Source: Streptococcus sp. oral taxon 431
GTDB taxonomy: Bacteria; Bacillota; Bacilli; Lactobacillales; Streptococcaceae
Reading direction: 5' to 3'
Assembly: GCF_001553685.1 (NCBI RefSeq)
Contig: NZ_CP014264.1
Coordinates: 442,001-506,000 of the forward strand
Length of the DNA stretch: 64,000 nt
A model generated the notes under the pieces. That model saw only the letters and a program-made list of their open reading frames with translations, had not been told where the DNA came from and searched no databases. Below, in pieces: positions 47,501 to 54,970 of this stretch. The first letter of the stretch is position 1. Each line of letters opens with the position of its first letter. A program made the position numbers and the translations under genes.

Positions 47501-49063
47501 GGTAACAAGATTGGTGAAGCAACAGCAGGAACAGATGGTAAAGCTACAATCACCCCAACCGTTGATATTCCAGCAGGTAATGTAACTGCTACAGCTACAA
47601 AAGATGGTCAAACATCAGATGCAAGCGATCCAATGGTAGCAACTAAAGATCCAGCAATCACCCCAGTAGTGAACCCATCAGCTCTTACAGATGCTGAAAA
47701 AGCTAAGGTAGCCGACGAAGTTAAGAAAGCTAACCCAACAGCAAGTAAGGTAGAAGTAGGAAACGACGGCACAGCCACAGTAACCTTCCCAGATGGTTCA
47801 GTGGCAGTCTTGACCCCAGCGAAGACAGTTAAAGAAGCTGACTCAAACGGCGTTAAAGATCCAAAAGCTAAGACACCAGTTAAAGATCCAGCTAACTTAA
47901 CAGACGCAGAAAAAGCTAAGGTAGCCGACGAAGTTAAGAAAGCTAACCCGACAGCAAGTAAGGTAGAAGTAGGAAACGACGGCACAGCCACAGTAACCTT
48001 CCCAGATGGTTCAACAGCAACAGTAACACCAGATAAGACAGTTAAAGAAGCTGACTCAAACGGCGTTAAAGATCCAAAAGCTAAGACACCAGTTAAAGAT
48101 CCAGCTAACTTAACAGACGCAGAAAAAGCTAAGGTAGCCGACGAAGTTAAGAAGGCTAACCCAACAGCAACAAATGTTGAAGTAGGTAAAGATGGAACAA
48201 CAACTGTAACCTTCCCAGATGGTTCAACAGCAACAGTAACACCAGATAAGACAGTTAAAGAAGCTGACTCAAACGGCGTTAAAGATCCAAAAGCTAAGAC
48301 ACCAGTTAAAGATCCAGCTAACTTAACAGACGCAGAAAAAGCTAAAGTAGCCGACGAAGTTAAGAAGGCTAACCCAACAGCAACAAATGTTGAAGTAGGT
48401 AAAGATGGAACAACAACTGTAACCTTCCCAGATGGTTCAACAGCAACAGTAACACCAGATAAGACAGTTAAAGAAGCTGACTCAAACGGTGTTAAAGATC
48501 CAGAAGCTAAGACACCAGTTAAAGATCCAGCTAACTTAACAGACGCAGAAAAAGCTAAGGTAGCCGACGAAGTTAAGAAAGCTAACCCAACAGCAACAAA
48601 TGTTGAAGTAGGTAAAGATGGAACAACAACTGTAACCTTCCCAGATGGTTCAACAGCAACAGTAACACCAGATAAGACAGTTAAAGAAGCTGACTCAAAC
48701 GGTGTTAAAGATCCAGAAGCTAAGACACCAGTTAAAGATCCAGCTAACTTAACAGACGCAGAAAAAGCTAAGGTAGCCGACGAAGTTAAGAAAGCTAACC
48801 CAACAGCAACAGATATCAAGGTTAATAATGATGGATCAGTAGTTGTAACCTTTGCAGATGGCTCAGTAGCAGTAATTGCAAGTGAGAATGCTGTTAAGGA
48901 AGCAACTAAAGAATCAGCTGCTAACCAATCAGCTAAGAAAGCAGGAGCGAAAGAATTGCCAAATACTGGTACAGAACAATCTAGCGCTTCACTTGCTTTA
49001 GCACTTCTTGCAGCAGCGACAGGCGGACTCCTCTTCGCTAAAAAACGTGAGGAAGAAGAGTAA
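41573..49063 (+). CDS. Giant LPXTG-anchored repeat surface protein 2
   Basis: 2496 residues from the ATG at 41573 (AAAAAAGGAG upstream); an earlier in-frame ATG at 41522 lies next to the -10. The signal peptide is almost identical to giant protein 1. Domains: one aRib-like unit (about 118-180), a unique domain (about 195-405, including a helical KKLAEFYKNIGNPALKGKEA stretch), a Rib-like domain (about 418-498), 17 Ig-like units of 90 residues (500-2029), and six aRib-like units (about 2030-2440). LPNTG is at 2462-2466 with the same membrane tail as protein 1. The unique domain differs from that of protein 1, so the two probably bind different ligands on similar stalks. Confidence 0.9.
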   Translation: MYFNRKNAEQKNWRMIKKGKHFLFGCSLVFAVGAALVAPSVKADIVEAKPETSSTTEGTKPVSAEENPTYAAPAVEVAPVVATEENAEKAVEPTQNSKEEPVVATEKAKEADSIQAPEVTVVYNPAALTDEEKAKVVAAVKAANPTATDVQVQADGSVVVAFADGSRANLTAAQTIKDGSLVAKPRTNRALRATAPRASEGAENLEYTNKKRGEVVVDDYIKISYEVDNAKNVIHWTTVVNGGRVGNAVSGYTYFTVPKDSVGTPTNWNIVQTDKNGKVMSTRTDWKNNDGSYVMGAKGKTNVYTGDEMTKKLAEFYKNIGNPALKGKEAEAAAQAAARSQALYTLTADVAGGWLGKNPSWTITYDTPILDKSKPLDYIAGLQGTGGAIGAKTEIMTGYMDNFIDNASSKFQAVAVKEKYTAKVGGSFAADPATYVTNKAGTPEFPNNYRGATSFKWKDGQAPTATEAGTYTKTVVVTYPAHYNQAPQEVTITFEVEGEKPSKPVVDTDLTGKAGTKDPVVVTADPGTKVELFDKDGNKIGEATAGTDGKATITPTVDIPAGNVTATATKDGQTSDASDPMVATAATPAKPSKPVVDTDLTGKAGTKDPVVVTADPGTKVELFDKDGNKIGEATAGTDGKATITPTVDIPAGNVTATATKDGQTSDASDPMVATAATPAKPSKPVVDTDLTGKAGTKDPVVVTADPGTKVELFDKDGNKIGEATAGTDGKATITPTVDIPAGNVTATATKDGQTSDASDPMVATAATPAKPSKPVVDTDLTGKAGTKDPVVVTADPGTKVELFDKDGNKIGEATAGTDGKATITPTVDIPAGNVTATATKDGQTSDASDPMVATAATPAKPSKPVVDTDLTGKAGTKDPVVVTADPGTKVELFDKDGNKIGEATAGTDGKATITPTVDIPAGNVTATATKDGQTSDASDPMVATAATPAKPSKPVVDTDLTGKAGTKDPVVVTADPGTKVELFDKDGNKIGEATAGTDGKATITPTVDIPAGNVTATATKDGQTSDASDPMVATAATPAKPSKPVVDTDLTGKAGTKDPVVVTADPGTKVELFDKDGNKIGEATAGTDGKATITPTVDIPAGNVTATATKDGQTSDASDPMVATAATPAKPSKPVVDTDLTGKAGTKDPVVVTADPGTKVELFDKDGNKIGEATAGTDGKATITPTVDIPAGNVTATATKDGQTSDASDPMVATAATPAKPSKPVVDTDLTGKAGTKDPVVVTADPGTKVELFDKDGNKIGEATAGTDGKATITPTVDIPAGNVTATATKDGQTSDASDPMVATAATPAKPSKPVVDTDLTGKAGTKDPVVVTADPGTKVELFDKDGNKIGEATAGTDGKATITPTVDIPAGNVTATATKDGQTSDASDPMVATAATPAKPSKPVVDTDLTGKAGTKDPVVVTADPGTKVELFDKDGNKIGEATAGTDGKATITPTVDIPAGNVTATATKDGQTSDASDPMVATAATPAKPSKPVVDTDLTGKAGTKDPVVVTADPGTKVELFDKDGNKIGEATAGTDGKATITPTVDIPAGNVTATATKDGQTSDASDPMVATAATPAKPSKPVVDTDLTGKAGTKDPVVVTADPGTKVELFDKDGNKIGEATAGTDGKATITPTVDIPAGNVTATATKDGQTSDASDPMVATAATPAKPSKPVVDTDLTGKAGTKDPVVVTADPGTKVELFDKDGNKIGEATAGTDGKATITPTVDIPAGNVTATATKDGQTSDASDPMVATAATPAKPSKPVVDTDLTGKAGTKDPVVVTADPGTKVELFDKDGNKIGEATAGTDGKATITPTVDIPAGNVTATATKDGQTSDASDPMVATAATPAKPSKPVVDTDLTGKAGTKDPVVVTADPGTKVELFDKDGNKIGEATAGTDGKATITPTVDIPAGNVTATATKDGQTSDASDPMVATAATPAKPSKPVVDTDLTGKAGTKDPVVVTADPGTKVELFDKDGNKIGEATAGTDGKATITPTVDIPAGNVTATATKDGQTSDASDPMVATKDPAITPVVNPSALTDAEKAKVADEVKKANPTASKVEVGNDGTATVTFPDGSVAVLTPAKTVKEADSNGVKDPKAKTPVKDPANLTDAEKAKVADEVKKANPTASKVEVGNDGTATVTFPDGSTATVTPDKTVKEADSNGVKDPKAKTPVKDPANLTDAEKAKVADEVKKANPTATNVEVGKDGTTTVTFPDGSTATVTPDKTVKEADSNGVKDPKAKTPVKDPANLTDAEKAKVADEVKKANPTATNVEVGKDGTTTVTFPDGSTATVTPDKTVKEADSNGVKDPEAKTPVKDPANLTDAEKAKVADEVKKANPTATNVEVGKDGTTTVTFPDGSTATVTPDKTVKEADSNGVKDPEAKTPVKDPANLTDAEKAKVADEVKKANPTATDIKVNNDGSVVVTFADGSVAVIASENAVKEATKESAANQSAKKAGAKELPNTGTEQSSASLALALLAAATGGLLFAKKREEEE
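43070..47659 (+). repeat. 17 tandem 270-bp repeats, apparently identical
   Basis: Units begin KPSKPVVDTDLTGKAGTKDP at 43070 and recur every 270 bp to 47390. Reading line by line I find no base difference until the end of the last unit. All encode a 90-residue Ig-like domain. Such identity implies recent expansion or ongoing gene conversion, and the count is vulnerable to assembly collapse. Confidence 0.97.
47645..48900 (+). repeat. Six atypical-Rib-like repeats, 210 bp each
   Basis: One unit starting TPVVNPSALTDAEKAK, then five starting AKTPVKDPANLTDAEKAK at 210-bp spacing. Middle units are nearly identical (TNVEVGKDGTTTVTFPDGS); the last one diverges toward the anchor. Confidence 0.9.
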
Positions 49064-49116
49064 AATATTACTCAGATAAAGCAAATTTGAGAATCTTGAT
49101 TCTATGAGTTTGCTAG

Positions 49117-49149
49117 AAAAACCGTAAGAAGAAATTCTTACGGTTTTTT
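49117..49149 (+). terminator. Intrinsic terminator after giant gene 2
   Basis: AAAACCGTAAGAA pairs with TTCTTACGGTTTT around GAAA, followed by a T-run. Confidence 0.9.
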
Positions 49150-49280
49150 GATTGGGCCACTTAATGGAAAAGTGGTAAAAAGTAAATTTCTAAAATGCTA
49201 GAAAATTATAGAAATTAAAGTGGAGAATTCCTATCGAGTATCATTAGGATAGCTGCTATAAAACAAAAGTCGACTGTTTA

Positions 49281-49383
49281 TACTCAATGAAAATCAAAGA
49301 GCAAACTAGGAAGCTAGCCGCAGGCTGTACTTGAGTACGGCAAGGTGAAGCTGACGTAGTTTGAATTTGATTTTCGAAGAGTA
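49281..49383 (-). repeat. BOX element (103 bp)
   Basis: TACTCAATGAAAATCAAAG to TTTTCGAAGAGTA with the ACGGCAAGG core; same form and orientation as the copy at 23864. It lies in the 554-bp spacer between giant gene 2 and ssrA, which otherwise holds a terminator and a hairpin repeat. Confidence 0.9.
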
Positions 49384-49433
49384 TTATTTTTTAAATATGG
49401 AGATAGAGCCTTGTAAACTAGGCAAACAAAAAA

Positions 49434-49608
49434 GAGGTTGGGATAAAAGATCCCGACCTCACTTTTTATTAGCAATCAAACTTTGACGCGGTAGCTGATT
49501 GAACTTTTTGTTCGTCTTTTAGACTCCAAAAAGCTCATAATCATCCTCGCGGGGCTGGGACTACGAAATCGAGACTTTGTCTATCGATTTCTGTCCCACC
49601 GCCTTTTT
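49434..49608. repeat. Dispersed hairpin repeat, copy 2
   Basis: Opens with hairpin GAGGTTGGGAT / ATCCCGACCTC followed by ACTTTTT and closes with arms GGGACTACGAAATCGA and TCGATTTCTGTCCCAC, matching the plan of 23567-23748; the middle differs. It ends 10 bp from the 3' end of ssrA. Confidence 0.6.
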
Positions 49609-49617
49609 AAAATATAA

Positions 49618-49962
49618 TGGAGCCGGTGGGAGTCGAACCCACGTCCAAACACCTGCTAACATATTTGTCTACAACCATAGGTTATGTATTGTTTTAACAG
49701 CCCCTCGACACATAACTCAAGCCTAGAAACTGCGAGTCTATAAATCTCTTATCAAACTGCTAGACAAAGCTTGATCGTATCTCGCTAATAATAAGACCTG
49801 TCATTGAACACGAGCAATCCAAATCGGGTCACGCCTGCTGGTTTTTAGGCAGCTAGAGCGTAAGAAGTGTTATTTTTTGCAGTTATATTTAACTGAGCGT
49901 TTACGTCGCCACACGAGTCGCAAAATATGCCTCATAATGCCTGTCGAATCCGTAACGACCCC
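49618..49962 (-). ncRNA. ssrA: Transfer-messenger RNA (tmRNA)
   Basis: 345 nt on the minus strand. The 5' end reads GGGGTCGTTACGG and the 3' end is tRNA-like with GTTCGACTCCCAC and encoded CCA. The resume codon and tag frame (49845-49880) encode AKNNTSYALAA then TAA, the streptococcal proteolysis tag. It rescues stalled ribosomes with SmpB; smpB is not in the window. The tRNA-like acceptor arms (GGGG...; ...GGCTCCA) pair as expected. Confidence 0.97.
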
Positions 49963-49978
49963 AAAAGACAATACAATT

Positions 49979-50007
49979 ATTATACCTTATCTGAGGGGAA
50001 ATTGCAA
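49979..50007 (-). promoter_or_regulatory. Promoter of ssrA
   Basis: On the minus strand TTGCAA (50002-50007), a 17-base spacer, TATAAT (49979-49984), 16 bases before the tmRNA 5' end. Confidence 0.7.
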
Positions 50008-50122
50008 AAATCAAGTAAAAAAAGGAATGACACTTTGGCATGTATATGTCTTAAAAGTTACTGTTTAGAGCGATGAAGAGTCATCAAATTAGTTAGAAAA
50101 TCAAGAGAAAAACTGGAAATCA

Positions 50123-50131
50123 TGTTATAAT
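50123..50131 (+). promoter_or_regulatory. Extended -10 promoter for recJ
   Basis: TGTTATAAT, an extended -10 about 29 bases before the first recJ ATG; no clear -35. Confidence 0.55.
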
Positions 50132-50159
50132 AAAAAGATAGAATCGTAAGAAAGAGTGG

Positions 50160-52394
50160 ATGATTTTTTTGATAATTCCTACTTATAATTGGCAATTTGC
50201 TCCGCAAGTTGAGGATGCGGATTTTACAAAGATAGCTAAGAAAGCTGGTTTGGGACCTGAAGTAGCTCGTTTGTTATTTGAACGAGGCATCAAGGATGAG
50301 ACTAGTCTGAAAAAATTTTTAGAACCTTCTTTGGAAGATTTGCATGATCCCTACCTTCTGCATGATATGGAAAAGGCAGTGGAGCGGATTCGCCATGCTA
50401 TTGAGCAAGGGGAGTTGATTCTCATTTACGGGGACTACGATGCGGATGGGATGACTTCGGCTTCCATTGTTAAGGAAAGTTTAGAACAGTTAGGCGCTGA
50501 ATGCCTGGTCTATCTTCCCAATCGCTTTACGGATGGTTATGGTCCAAATGCCAGTGTCTACAAATATTTTATCGAACAGCAAGGTGTGTCTTTGATTGTG
50601 ACGGTGGACAATGGTGTGGCGGGGCATGAAGCTATTGATTTGGCTCAGTCTATGGGGGTGGACGTTATTGTGACCGACCACCATTCTATGCCTGAAGTTT
50701 TACCAGATGCTTATGCTATTATTCATCCTGAACATCCAGGGGCGGACTATCCTTTCAAACATCTAGCGGGTTGTGGAGTTGCTTTTAAGCTAGCTTGTGC
50801 CCTTTTGGAAGAAGTGCAGGTTGAGTTGTTAGACTTGGTTGCTATCGGTACAATTGCCGATATGGTCAGCTTAACTGACGAAAATCGTATCATGGTCCAA
50901 TATGGTCTTGAGGTCTTGCGCAATACTCAGCGAATGGGCCTGCAGGAAATGTTTGAAATCGCTGGGATTTCGAGTAGCGATGTGACAGAAGAGACGGTTG
51001 GTTTTCAATTGGCACCACGTTTAAATGCCCTAGGACGCCTGGATGATCCCAATCCAGCTATTGATTTGTTGACTGGATTTGACGATGAGGAAGTGCATGA
51101 AATCGCCCTTTTGATTCATCAAAAGAATGAAGAACGTAAGGAAATTGTTCAGTCCATTTACGATGAAGCCAAAGGTATGGTAGATCCTGAGAAAAGTGTT
51201 CAAGTTTTGGCTAAGGAAGGCTGGAATCCGGGAGTTCTTGGAATTGTAGCTGGGCGCTTACTTGAAGAACTGGGTCAGACAGTCATTGTCTTGAATATCG
51301 AAGATGGACGCGCCAAGGGGAGTGCTCGAAGCATTGAAGCAGTCGATATCTTTGAAGCCTTGGACCCGCATCGAGAACTGTTTATCGCCTTTGGTGGTCA
51401 CGCAGGTGCTGCTGGTATGACCCTTGAAGTGGATAAGTTGGAATTCTTGTCTGATCTTTTGGAAGCCTATATCCGAGAAAAAGGCGCAGATGCCCAAGGT
51501 AAAAACAATCTATTTTTAGATGAAGAACTGGATTTAGAGACCTTGAGTCTGGAGACGGTGAAAAGTTTTGAACGTCTAGCTCCTTTTGGGATGGATAACC
51601 AAAAACCTGTCTTCTATATTCGAGATTTTCAAGTTGAAAATGCTCGCGTTATGGGGGCTGGTAATGCTCATCTCAAGCTGAAGATTTCCAAAGGTGAATC
51701 CAGTTTTGAGGTGGTTGCTTTTGGTCAAGGGAAATGGGTGACTGAATACTCACAGACCAAGCAATTGGAACTGGCGGTGACTCTCTCTGTCAACCAATGG
51801 AATGGACAAACCACCTTGCAGTTAATGATGGTTGACGCCCGTGTAGAAGGTGTTCAGCTCTTTAACATTCGTGGCAAGAATGCCTTGTTACCAGAAGGGG
51901 TAGCCGTTTTGGATTTTACGCAAGAGTTGCCTGATGTGACCTCTTGTTCTGCTATTGTCGTAAAAAATATCCCTGAGGATATATCCCTCCTTAAGAAAAT
52001 CTGTCAGGAGCAGGAATTGTCAGCTCTTTACTTTAAAAATGATATAGCCAAAGCTTACTACTTGACGGGCTATGGAACGAGAGAGCAGTTTGCTAAATTG
52101 TATAAAACCATCTATCAGTTCCCAGAGTTTGACATTCGCTATAAACTCAAGGATTTGGCAGCCTTTCTCAAGATTGAGCAAATCCTATTAGTCAAAATGA
52201 TTCAGATATTTGAAGAGCTTGGCTTTGTGACCATTGAAAATGGAGTCATGAGGGTAAATAAAGAGGCTGAAAAGCGTGATATCGCTCAAAGTCAGATTTA
52301 TCAAAAACTGAAACAAACTGTTAAAGAGCAAGAGATAATGGCGCTTGGAACAGTCCAAGAAATCTATGATTTCTTGATGGAAAAAAGTGAATAG
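50160..52394 (+). CDS. recJ: Single-stranded-DNA-specific exonuclease RecJ
   Basis: 744 residues. DHH-family motifs are intact: YGDYDADGMTSASI, TVDNGVAGHEA, VTDHHSMPE and GTIADMVSL, then the DHHA1 part with FGGHAGAAGMTLE. RecJ degrades single-stranded DNA 5' to 3' in recombination and repair. The C-terminal ~200 residues are the extra domain found in Firmicute RecJ. The start is not certain: ATG at 50160 has AAGAAAGAG before it, but homologues as I recall begin a few residues later, near the TTG at 50169. Confidence 0.94.
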   Translation: MIFLIIPTYNWQFAPQVEDADFTKIAKKAGLGPEVARLLFERGIKDETSLKKFLEPSLEDLHDPYLLHDMEKAVERIRHAIEQGELILIYGDYDADGMTSASIVKESLEQLGAECLVYLPNRFTDGYGPNASVYKYFIEQQGVSLIVTVDNGVAGHEAIDLAQSMGVDVIVTDHHSMPEVLPDAYAIIHPEHPGADYPFKHLAGCGVAFKLACALLEEVQVELLDLVAIGTIADMVSLTDENRIMVQYGLEVLRNTQRMGLQEMFEIAGISSSDVTEETVGFQLAPRLNALGRLDDPNPAIDLLTGFDDEEVHEIALLIHQKNEERKEIVQSIYDEAKGMVDPEKSVQVLAKEGWNPGVLGIVAGRLLEELGQTVIVLNIEDGRAKGSARSIEAVDIFEALDPHRELFIAFGGHAGAAGMTLEVDKLEFLSDLLEAYIREKGADAQGKNNLFLDEELDLETLSLETVKSFERLAPFGMDNQKPVFYIRDFQVENARVMGAGNAHLKLKISKGESSFEVVAFGQGKWVTEYSQTKQLELAVTLSVNQWNGQTTLQLMMVDARVEGVQLFNIRGKNALLPEGVAVLDFTQELPDVTSCSAIVVKNIPEDISLLKKICQEQELSALYFKNDIAKAYYLTGYGTREQFAKLYKTIYQFPEFDIRYKLKDLAAFLKIEQILLVKMIQIFEELGFVTIENGVMRVNKEAEKRDIAQSQIYQKLKQTVKEQEIMALGTVQEIYDFLMEKSE

Positions 52395-52400
52395 AGATTG

Positions 52401-52428
52401 AAAGAGTTGGCTTGCTGACTCTTTTTTT
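52401..52428 (+). terminator. Intrinsic terminator after recJ
   Basis: AAAGAGT pairs with ACTCTTT around a 10-base loop, followed by a T-run. Confidence 0.7.
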
Positions 52429-52512
52429 GCTATCAAAAACTACATCAATGAAAGGAATTTAGTGCTATAATGAGAGGAGTGAAGGACTGTTGAATCTTGT
52501 TGAAGAAAGTGA

Positions 52513-52623
52513 TACTCTTCGAAAATCTCTTCAAACCACGTCAGCTTTATCTGCAACCTCAAAGCGGTGCTTTGAGCAACCTGCGGCTAGCTTCCTAGTT
52601 TGCTCTTTGATTTTCATTGAGTA
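52513..52623 (+). repeat. BOX element (longer form)
   Basis: TACTCTTCGAAAATCTC to TTTTCATTGAGTA, 111 bp, containing CTCAAAGCGGTGCTTTGAG as an internal hairpin; same form as the copy at 19726. It lies just upstream of the broken DUF2695 gene. Confidence 0.9.
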
Positions 52624-52670
52624 TTAGGTATTAGTATCAAAAGTACCAGAGAAGTTAGTCGGAGGAGAAA

Positions 52671-53061
52671 ATGGAAAAAGAGAAGAAAAAGAAATTACTG
52701 GCAGAGTATAAGCAGCAACAGAAGAAAGAATTTGAAGCTAGTTTACCGATACCAAGGGAGACCTTTTTAGATTTGTTTGATTTTTTGGATCAGGAGTTAG
52801 AGTCGCTGACTTGTCCTGCTGATTTTACCTTGACTAGGTCATTTCTAAAAGGGCGTGATTTATACTCTTCGAAAATCAAATTCAAACCGCGTCAACGTCA
52901 CCTTGCCGTACTTAAGTACAGCCTGCGGCTAGTTTCCTAGTTTGCTCTTTGATTTTCATTGAGTATTAGAAGTGGAAGTGATTTTGGGATTTTTAGAAGC
53001 AAATGGAGCCTACTGTGACTGCGAAGTGCTTTATAATGTTGCTGACTTATTTGAAGATTAG
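52671..53061 (+). pseudogene. DUF2695 gene interrupted by a BOX element
   Basis: The 5' part (52671-52862, AGGAGAAA upstream) encodes 64 residues ending FLKGRDL. A BOX element then shifts the frame and stops it at 52940. After the BOX, 52966-53061 encodes LEVEVILGFLEANGAYCDCE and VLYNVADLFED. Removing 52863-52965 exactly restores GRDL-LEVEV and one 95-residue protein. The Cys residues (LTCPADF and YCDCEV) and overall pattern match DUF2695, a small family of unknown function. The existing reading yields a truncated 89-residue product with a BOX-derived tail. Confidence 0.8.
52863..52965 (+). repeat. BOX element (103 bp) inside the DUF2695 gene
   Basis: TACTCTTCGAAAATCAAAT to TTTTCATTGAGTA with the CACCTTGCCGTAC core. 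It lies between a TTA codon and TTAGAA, with TA at both junctions, consistent with insertion at a TA target. 103 is not divisible by three, so it shifts the frame. Confidence 0.92.
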
Positions 53062-53168
53062 ACAGGATGGGAGTAACAATTGTATCATTTGATCCTCTTA
53101 TTAGTGCTGCTTTGTCCGTTATTGAACGGAAAGAGATGGTTGAAGTTAGATTATCTGTAAGATTCATT

Positions 53169-53196
53169 TTGAAAATTAGTAAAAAAATGGTATAAT
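53169..53196 (+). promoter_or_regulatory. Promoter of rnjB
   Basis: TTGAAA (53169-53174), a 16-base spacer ending TGG, TATAAT (53191-53196). A leader of about 90 bases follows, with CGGAGGAAAA before the ATG. Confidence 0.75.
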
Positions 53197-53291
53197 GAAT
53201 GGAAAAGATTCGGCTGAAAGTGAATTGGACTTTCAGAAAAAGAGAGCATTTAAAGCTCTACAAACAGTTGAAGTGACTATTCGGAGGAAAA

Positions 53292-54953
53292 ATGAATACT
53301 ATTAAATTAACAACACTTGGGGGTGTACGTGAAAATGGTAAAAACATGTACATCGCAGAAATTAACGACTCGATTTTTGTATTAGATGCAGGTTTGAAAT
53401 ATCCTGAAAATGAACAGTTGGGTGTCGATGTCGTTATTCCCAACATGGACTATCTGTTTGAAAATAGCGACCGTATTGCTGGGGTTTTCTTAACACACGG
53501 GCATGCGGATGCGATTGGCGCCCTTCCTTATCTCTTGGCAGAAGCTAAGGTTCCTGTATTTGGCTCAGAGTTGACCATCGAACTGGCTAAACTCTTTGTT
53601 AAGGGAAATGACAGCGTCAAGAAATTTGATGATTTCCATGTGATTGATGAAAATACAGAGATTGATTTTGGTGGGACTGTTGTGTCCTTCTTCCGTACAA
53701 CCCACTCTATCCCAGAAAGTTTGGGTGTGGTCTTAAAAACGTCTGAAGGAAATGTTGTTTACACAGGAGATTTCAAGTTTGACCAAACGGCTAGTGAATC
53801 CTATGCTACTGACTTCGGTCGATTGGCAGAGATTGGTCGCGAAGGGGTCTTAGCTTTGCTTAGTGACTCGGCTAATGCAGATAGCAATATCCAAGTAGCC
53901 AGTGAAAATGAAGTTGGTGTAGAAATCACGCAAACCATCTCTGACTGGGATGGACGTATCATCATCGCTGCGGTTGCAAGTAACCTTTCTCGTATCCAGC
54001 AGGTATTTGATGCGGCTGCAGAGACTGGGCGCCGTGTTGTTTTGACAGGATTTGATATTGAAAATATCGTCCGTACAGCCATTCGCTTGAAAAAATTGTC
54101 TCTAGCAAGTGAAAATCTTTTGATTAAACCAAAAGATATGTCTCGTTTTGAAGATCACGAATTAATTATCCTTGAAACTGGACGTATGGGTGAACCCATT
54201 AACGGCCTACGCAAGATGTCTATTGGTCGTCACCGTTATGTTGAAATCAAAGAAGGTGACCTGGTCTATATTGTTACAACACCATCAATCGCTAAGGAAG
54301 CGGTTATGGCACGTGTGGAAAATATGATCTACCAAGCTGGAGGTGTGGTTAAACCCATTACCCAAAGTTTGCGAGTGTCTGGACACGGAAATGCGCGTGA
54401 TTTGCAATTGATGATCAATCTCTTGCAACCTAAGTATCTCTTCCCAATCCAAGGAGAATACCGTGAGTTGGATGCCCATGCCAAGGCTGCTATGGCAGTT
54501 GGAATGTTGCCGGAACGGATTTTCATCCCTAAAAAGGGAACAACCATGTCTTATGAGCATGGGGACTTTGTTCCATCTGGTACAGTTACAGCAGGCGATG
54601 TCTTGATTGATGGGAATGCCATTGGGGATGTTGGGAATGTCGTTCTTCGTGACCGTAAGGTCTTGTCAGAAGATGGGATTTTCATCGTGGCTATCACTGT
54701 TAACCGTCGTGAGAAAAAAATCATCGCTAGAGCTCGAGTGCACACGCGTGGATTTGTCTATCTCAAGAAGAGTAGGGATATTCTGCGCGAAAGTACAGAG
54801 TTGGTGAACCAAACAGTTGAAGACTACCTCCAAGGTGAAGAGTTTGATTGGGCAGACCTCAAAGGTAAGGTTCGTGACAATTTGGCTAAATTCCTCTTTG
54901 ATCAAACAAAACGCCGCCCAGCTATCTTACCAGTGGTCATGGAAGCAAAATAA
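53292..54953 (+). CDS. rnjB: Ribonuclease J2
   Basis: 553 residues: metallo-beta-lactamase, beta-CASP and C-terminal domains. The key motif reads THGHADAIGALPYL; the HxHxDH metal motif of RNase J1 is replaced by HGHADA (69-74), so one metal His is lost. This marks it as the J2 paralogue, which has weak own activity and works in a complex with J1. Other motifs: GDFKFD and SGHGNARDLQLM. It turns over and matures mRNA. A weak hairpin terminator and estA follow. Confidence 0.92.
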   Translation: MNTIKLTTLGGVRENGKNMYIAEINDSIFVLDAGLKYPENEQLGVDVVIPNMDYLFENSDRIAGVFLTHGHADAIGALPYLLAEAKVPVFGSELTIELAKLFVKGNDSVKKFDDFHVIDENTEIDFGGTVVSFFRTTHSIPESLGVVLKTSEGNVVYTGDFKFDQTASESYATDFGRLAEIGREGVLALLSDSANADSNIQVASENEVGVEITQTISDWDGRIIIAAVASNLSRIQQVFDAAAETGRRVVLTGFDIENIVRTAIRLKKLSLASENLLIKPKDMSRFEDHELIILETGRMGEPINGLRKMSIGRHRYVEIKEGDLVYIVTTPSIAKEAVMARVENMIYQAGGVVKPITQSLRVSGHGNARDLQLMINLLQPKYLFPIQGEYRELDAHAKAAMAVGMLPERIFIPKKGTTMSYEHGDFVPSGTVTAGDVLIDGNAIGDVGNVVLRDRKVLSEDGIFIVAITVNRREKKIIARARVHTRGFVYLKKSRDILRESTELVNQTVEDYLQGEEFDWADLKGKVRDNLAKFLFDQTKRRPAILPVVMEAK

Positions 54954-54970
54954 GGATTAAATAGTAGTAG

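Noticed and set aside
43018..47611. Many minus-strand frames of 71 and 88 codons repeated every 270 bp
   Set aside because: They are shadows of the 270-bp repeats in giant gene 2, identical because the repeats are identical.
34837..47659. Regular direct repeats resembling a CRISPR array
   Set aside because: Units are 270-282 bp, contiguous, in-frame and protein-coding, with no unique spacers and no cas genes.
49618..49690. Stand-alone tRNA gene (GTTCGACTCCCAC and CCA end on the minus strand)
   Set aside because: It is the tRNA-like 3' end of tmRNA; the matching 5' part lies at 49962.
49877..50068. Plus-strand 63-codon frame over the ssrA 5' end
   Set aside because: Antisense to tmRNA and its promoter; no ribosome binding site.
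53067..53195. Short frame MGVTIVSFDPLISAALSV between DUF2695 and rnjB
   Set aside because: No clear ribosome binding site, it runs into the rnjB promoter, and no family is recognised.
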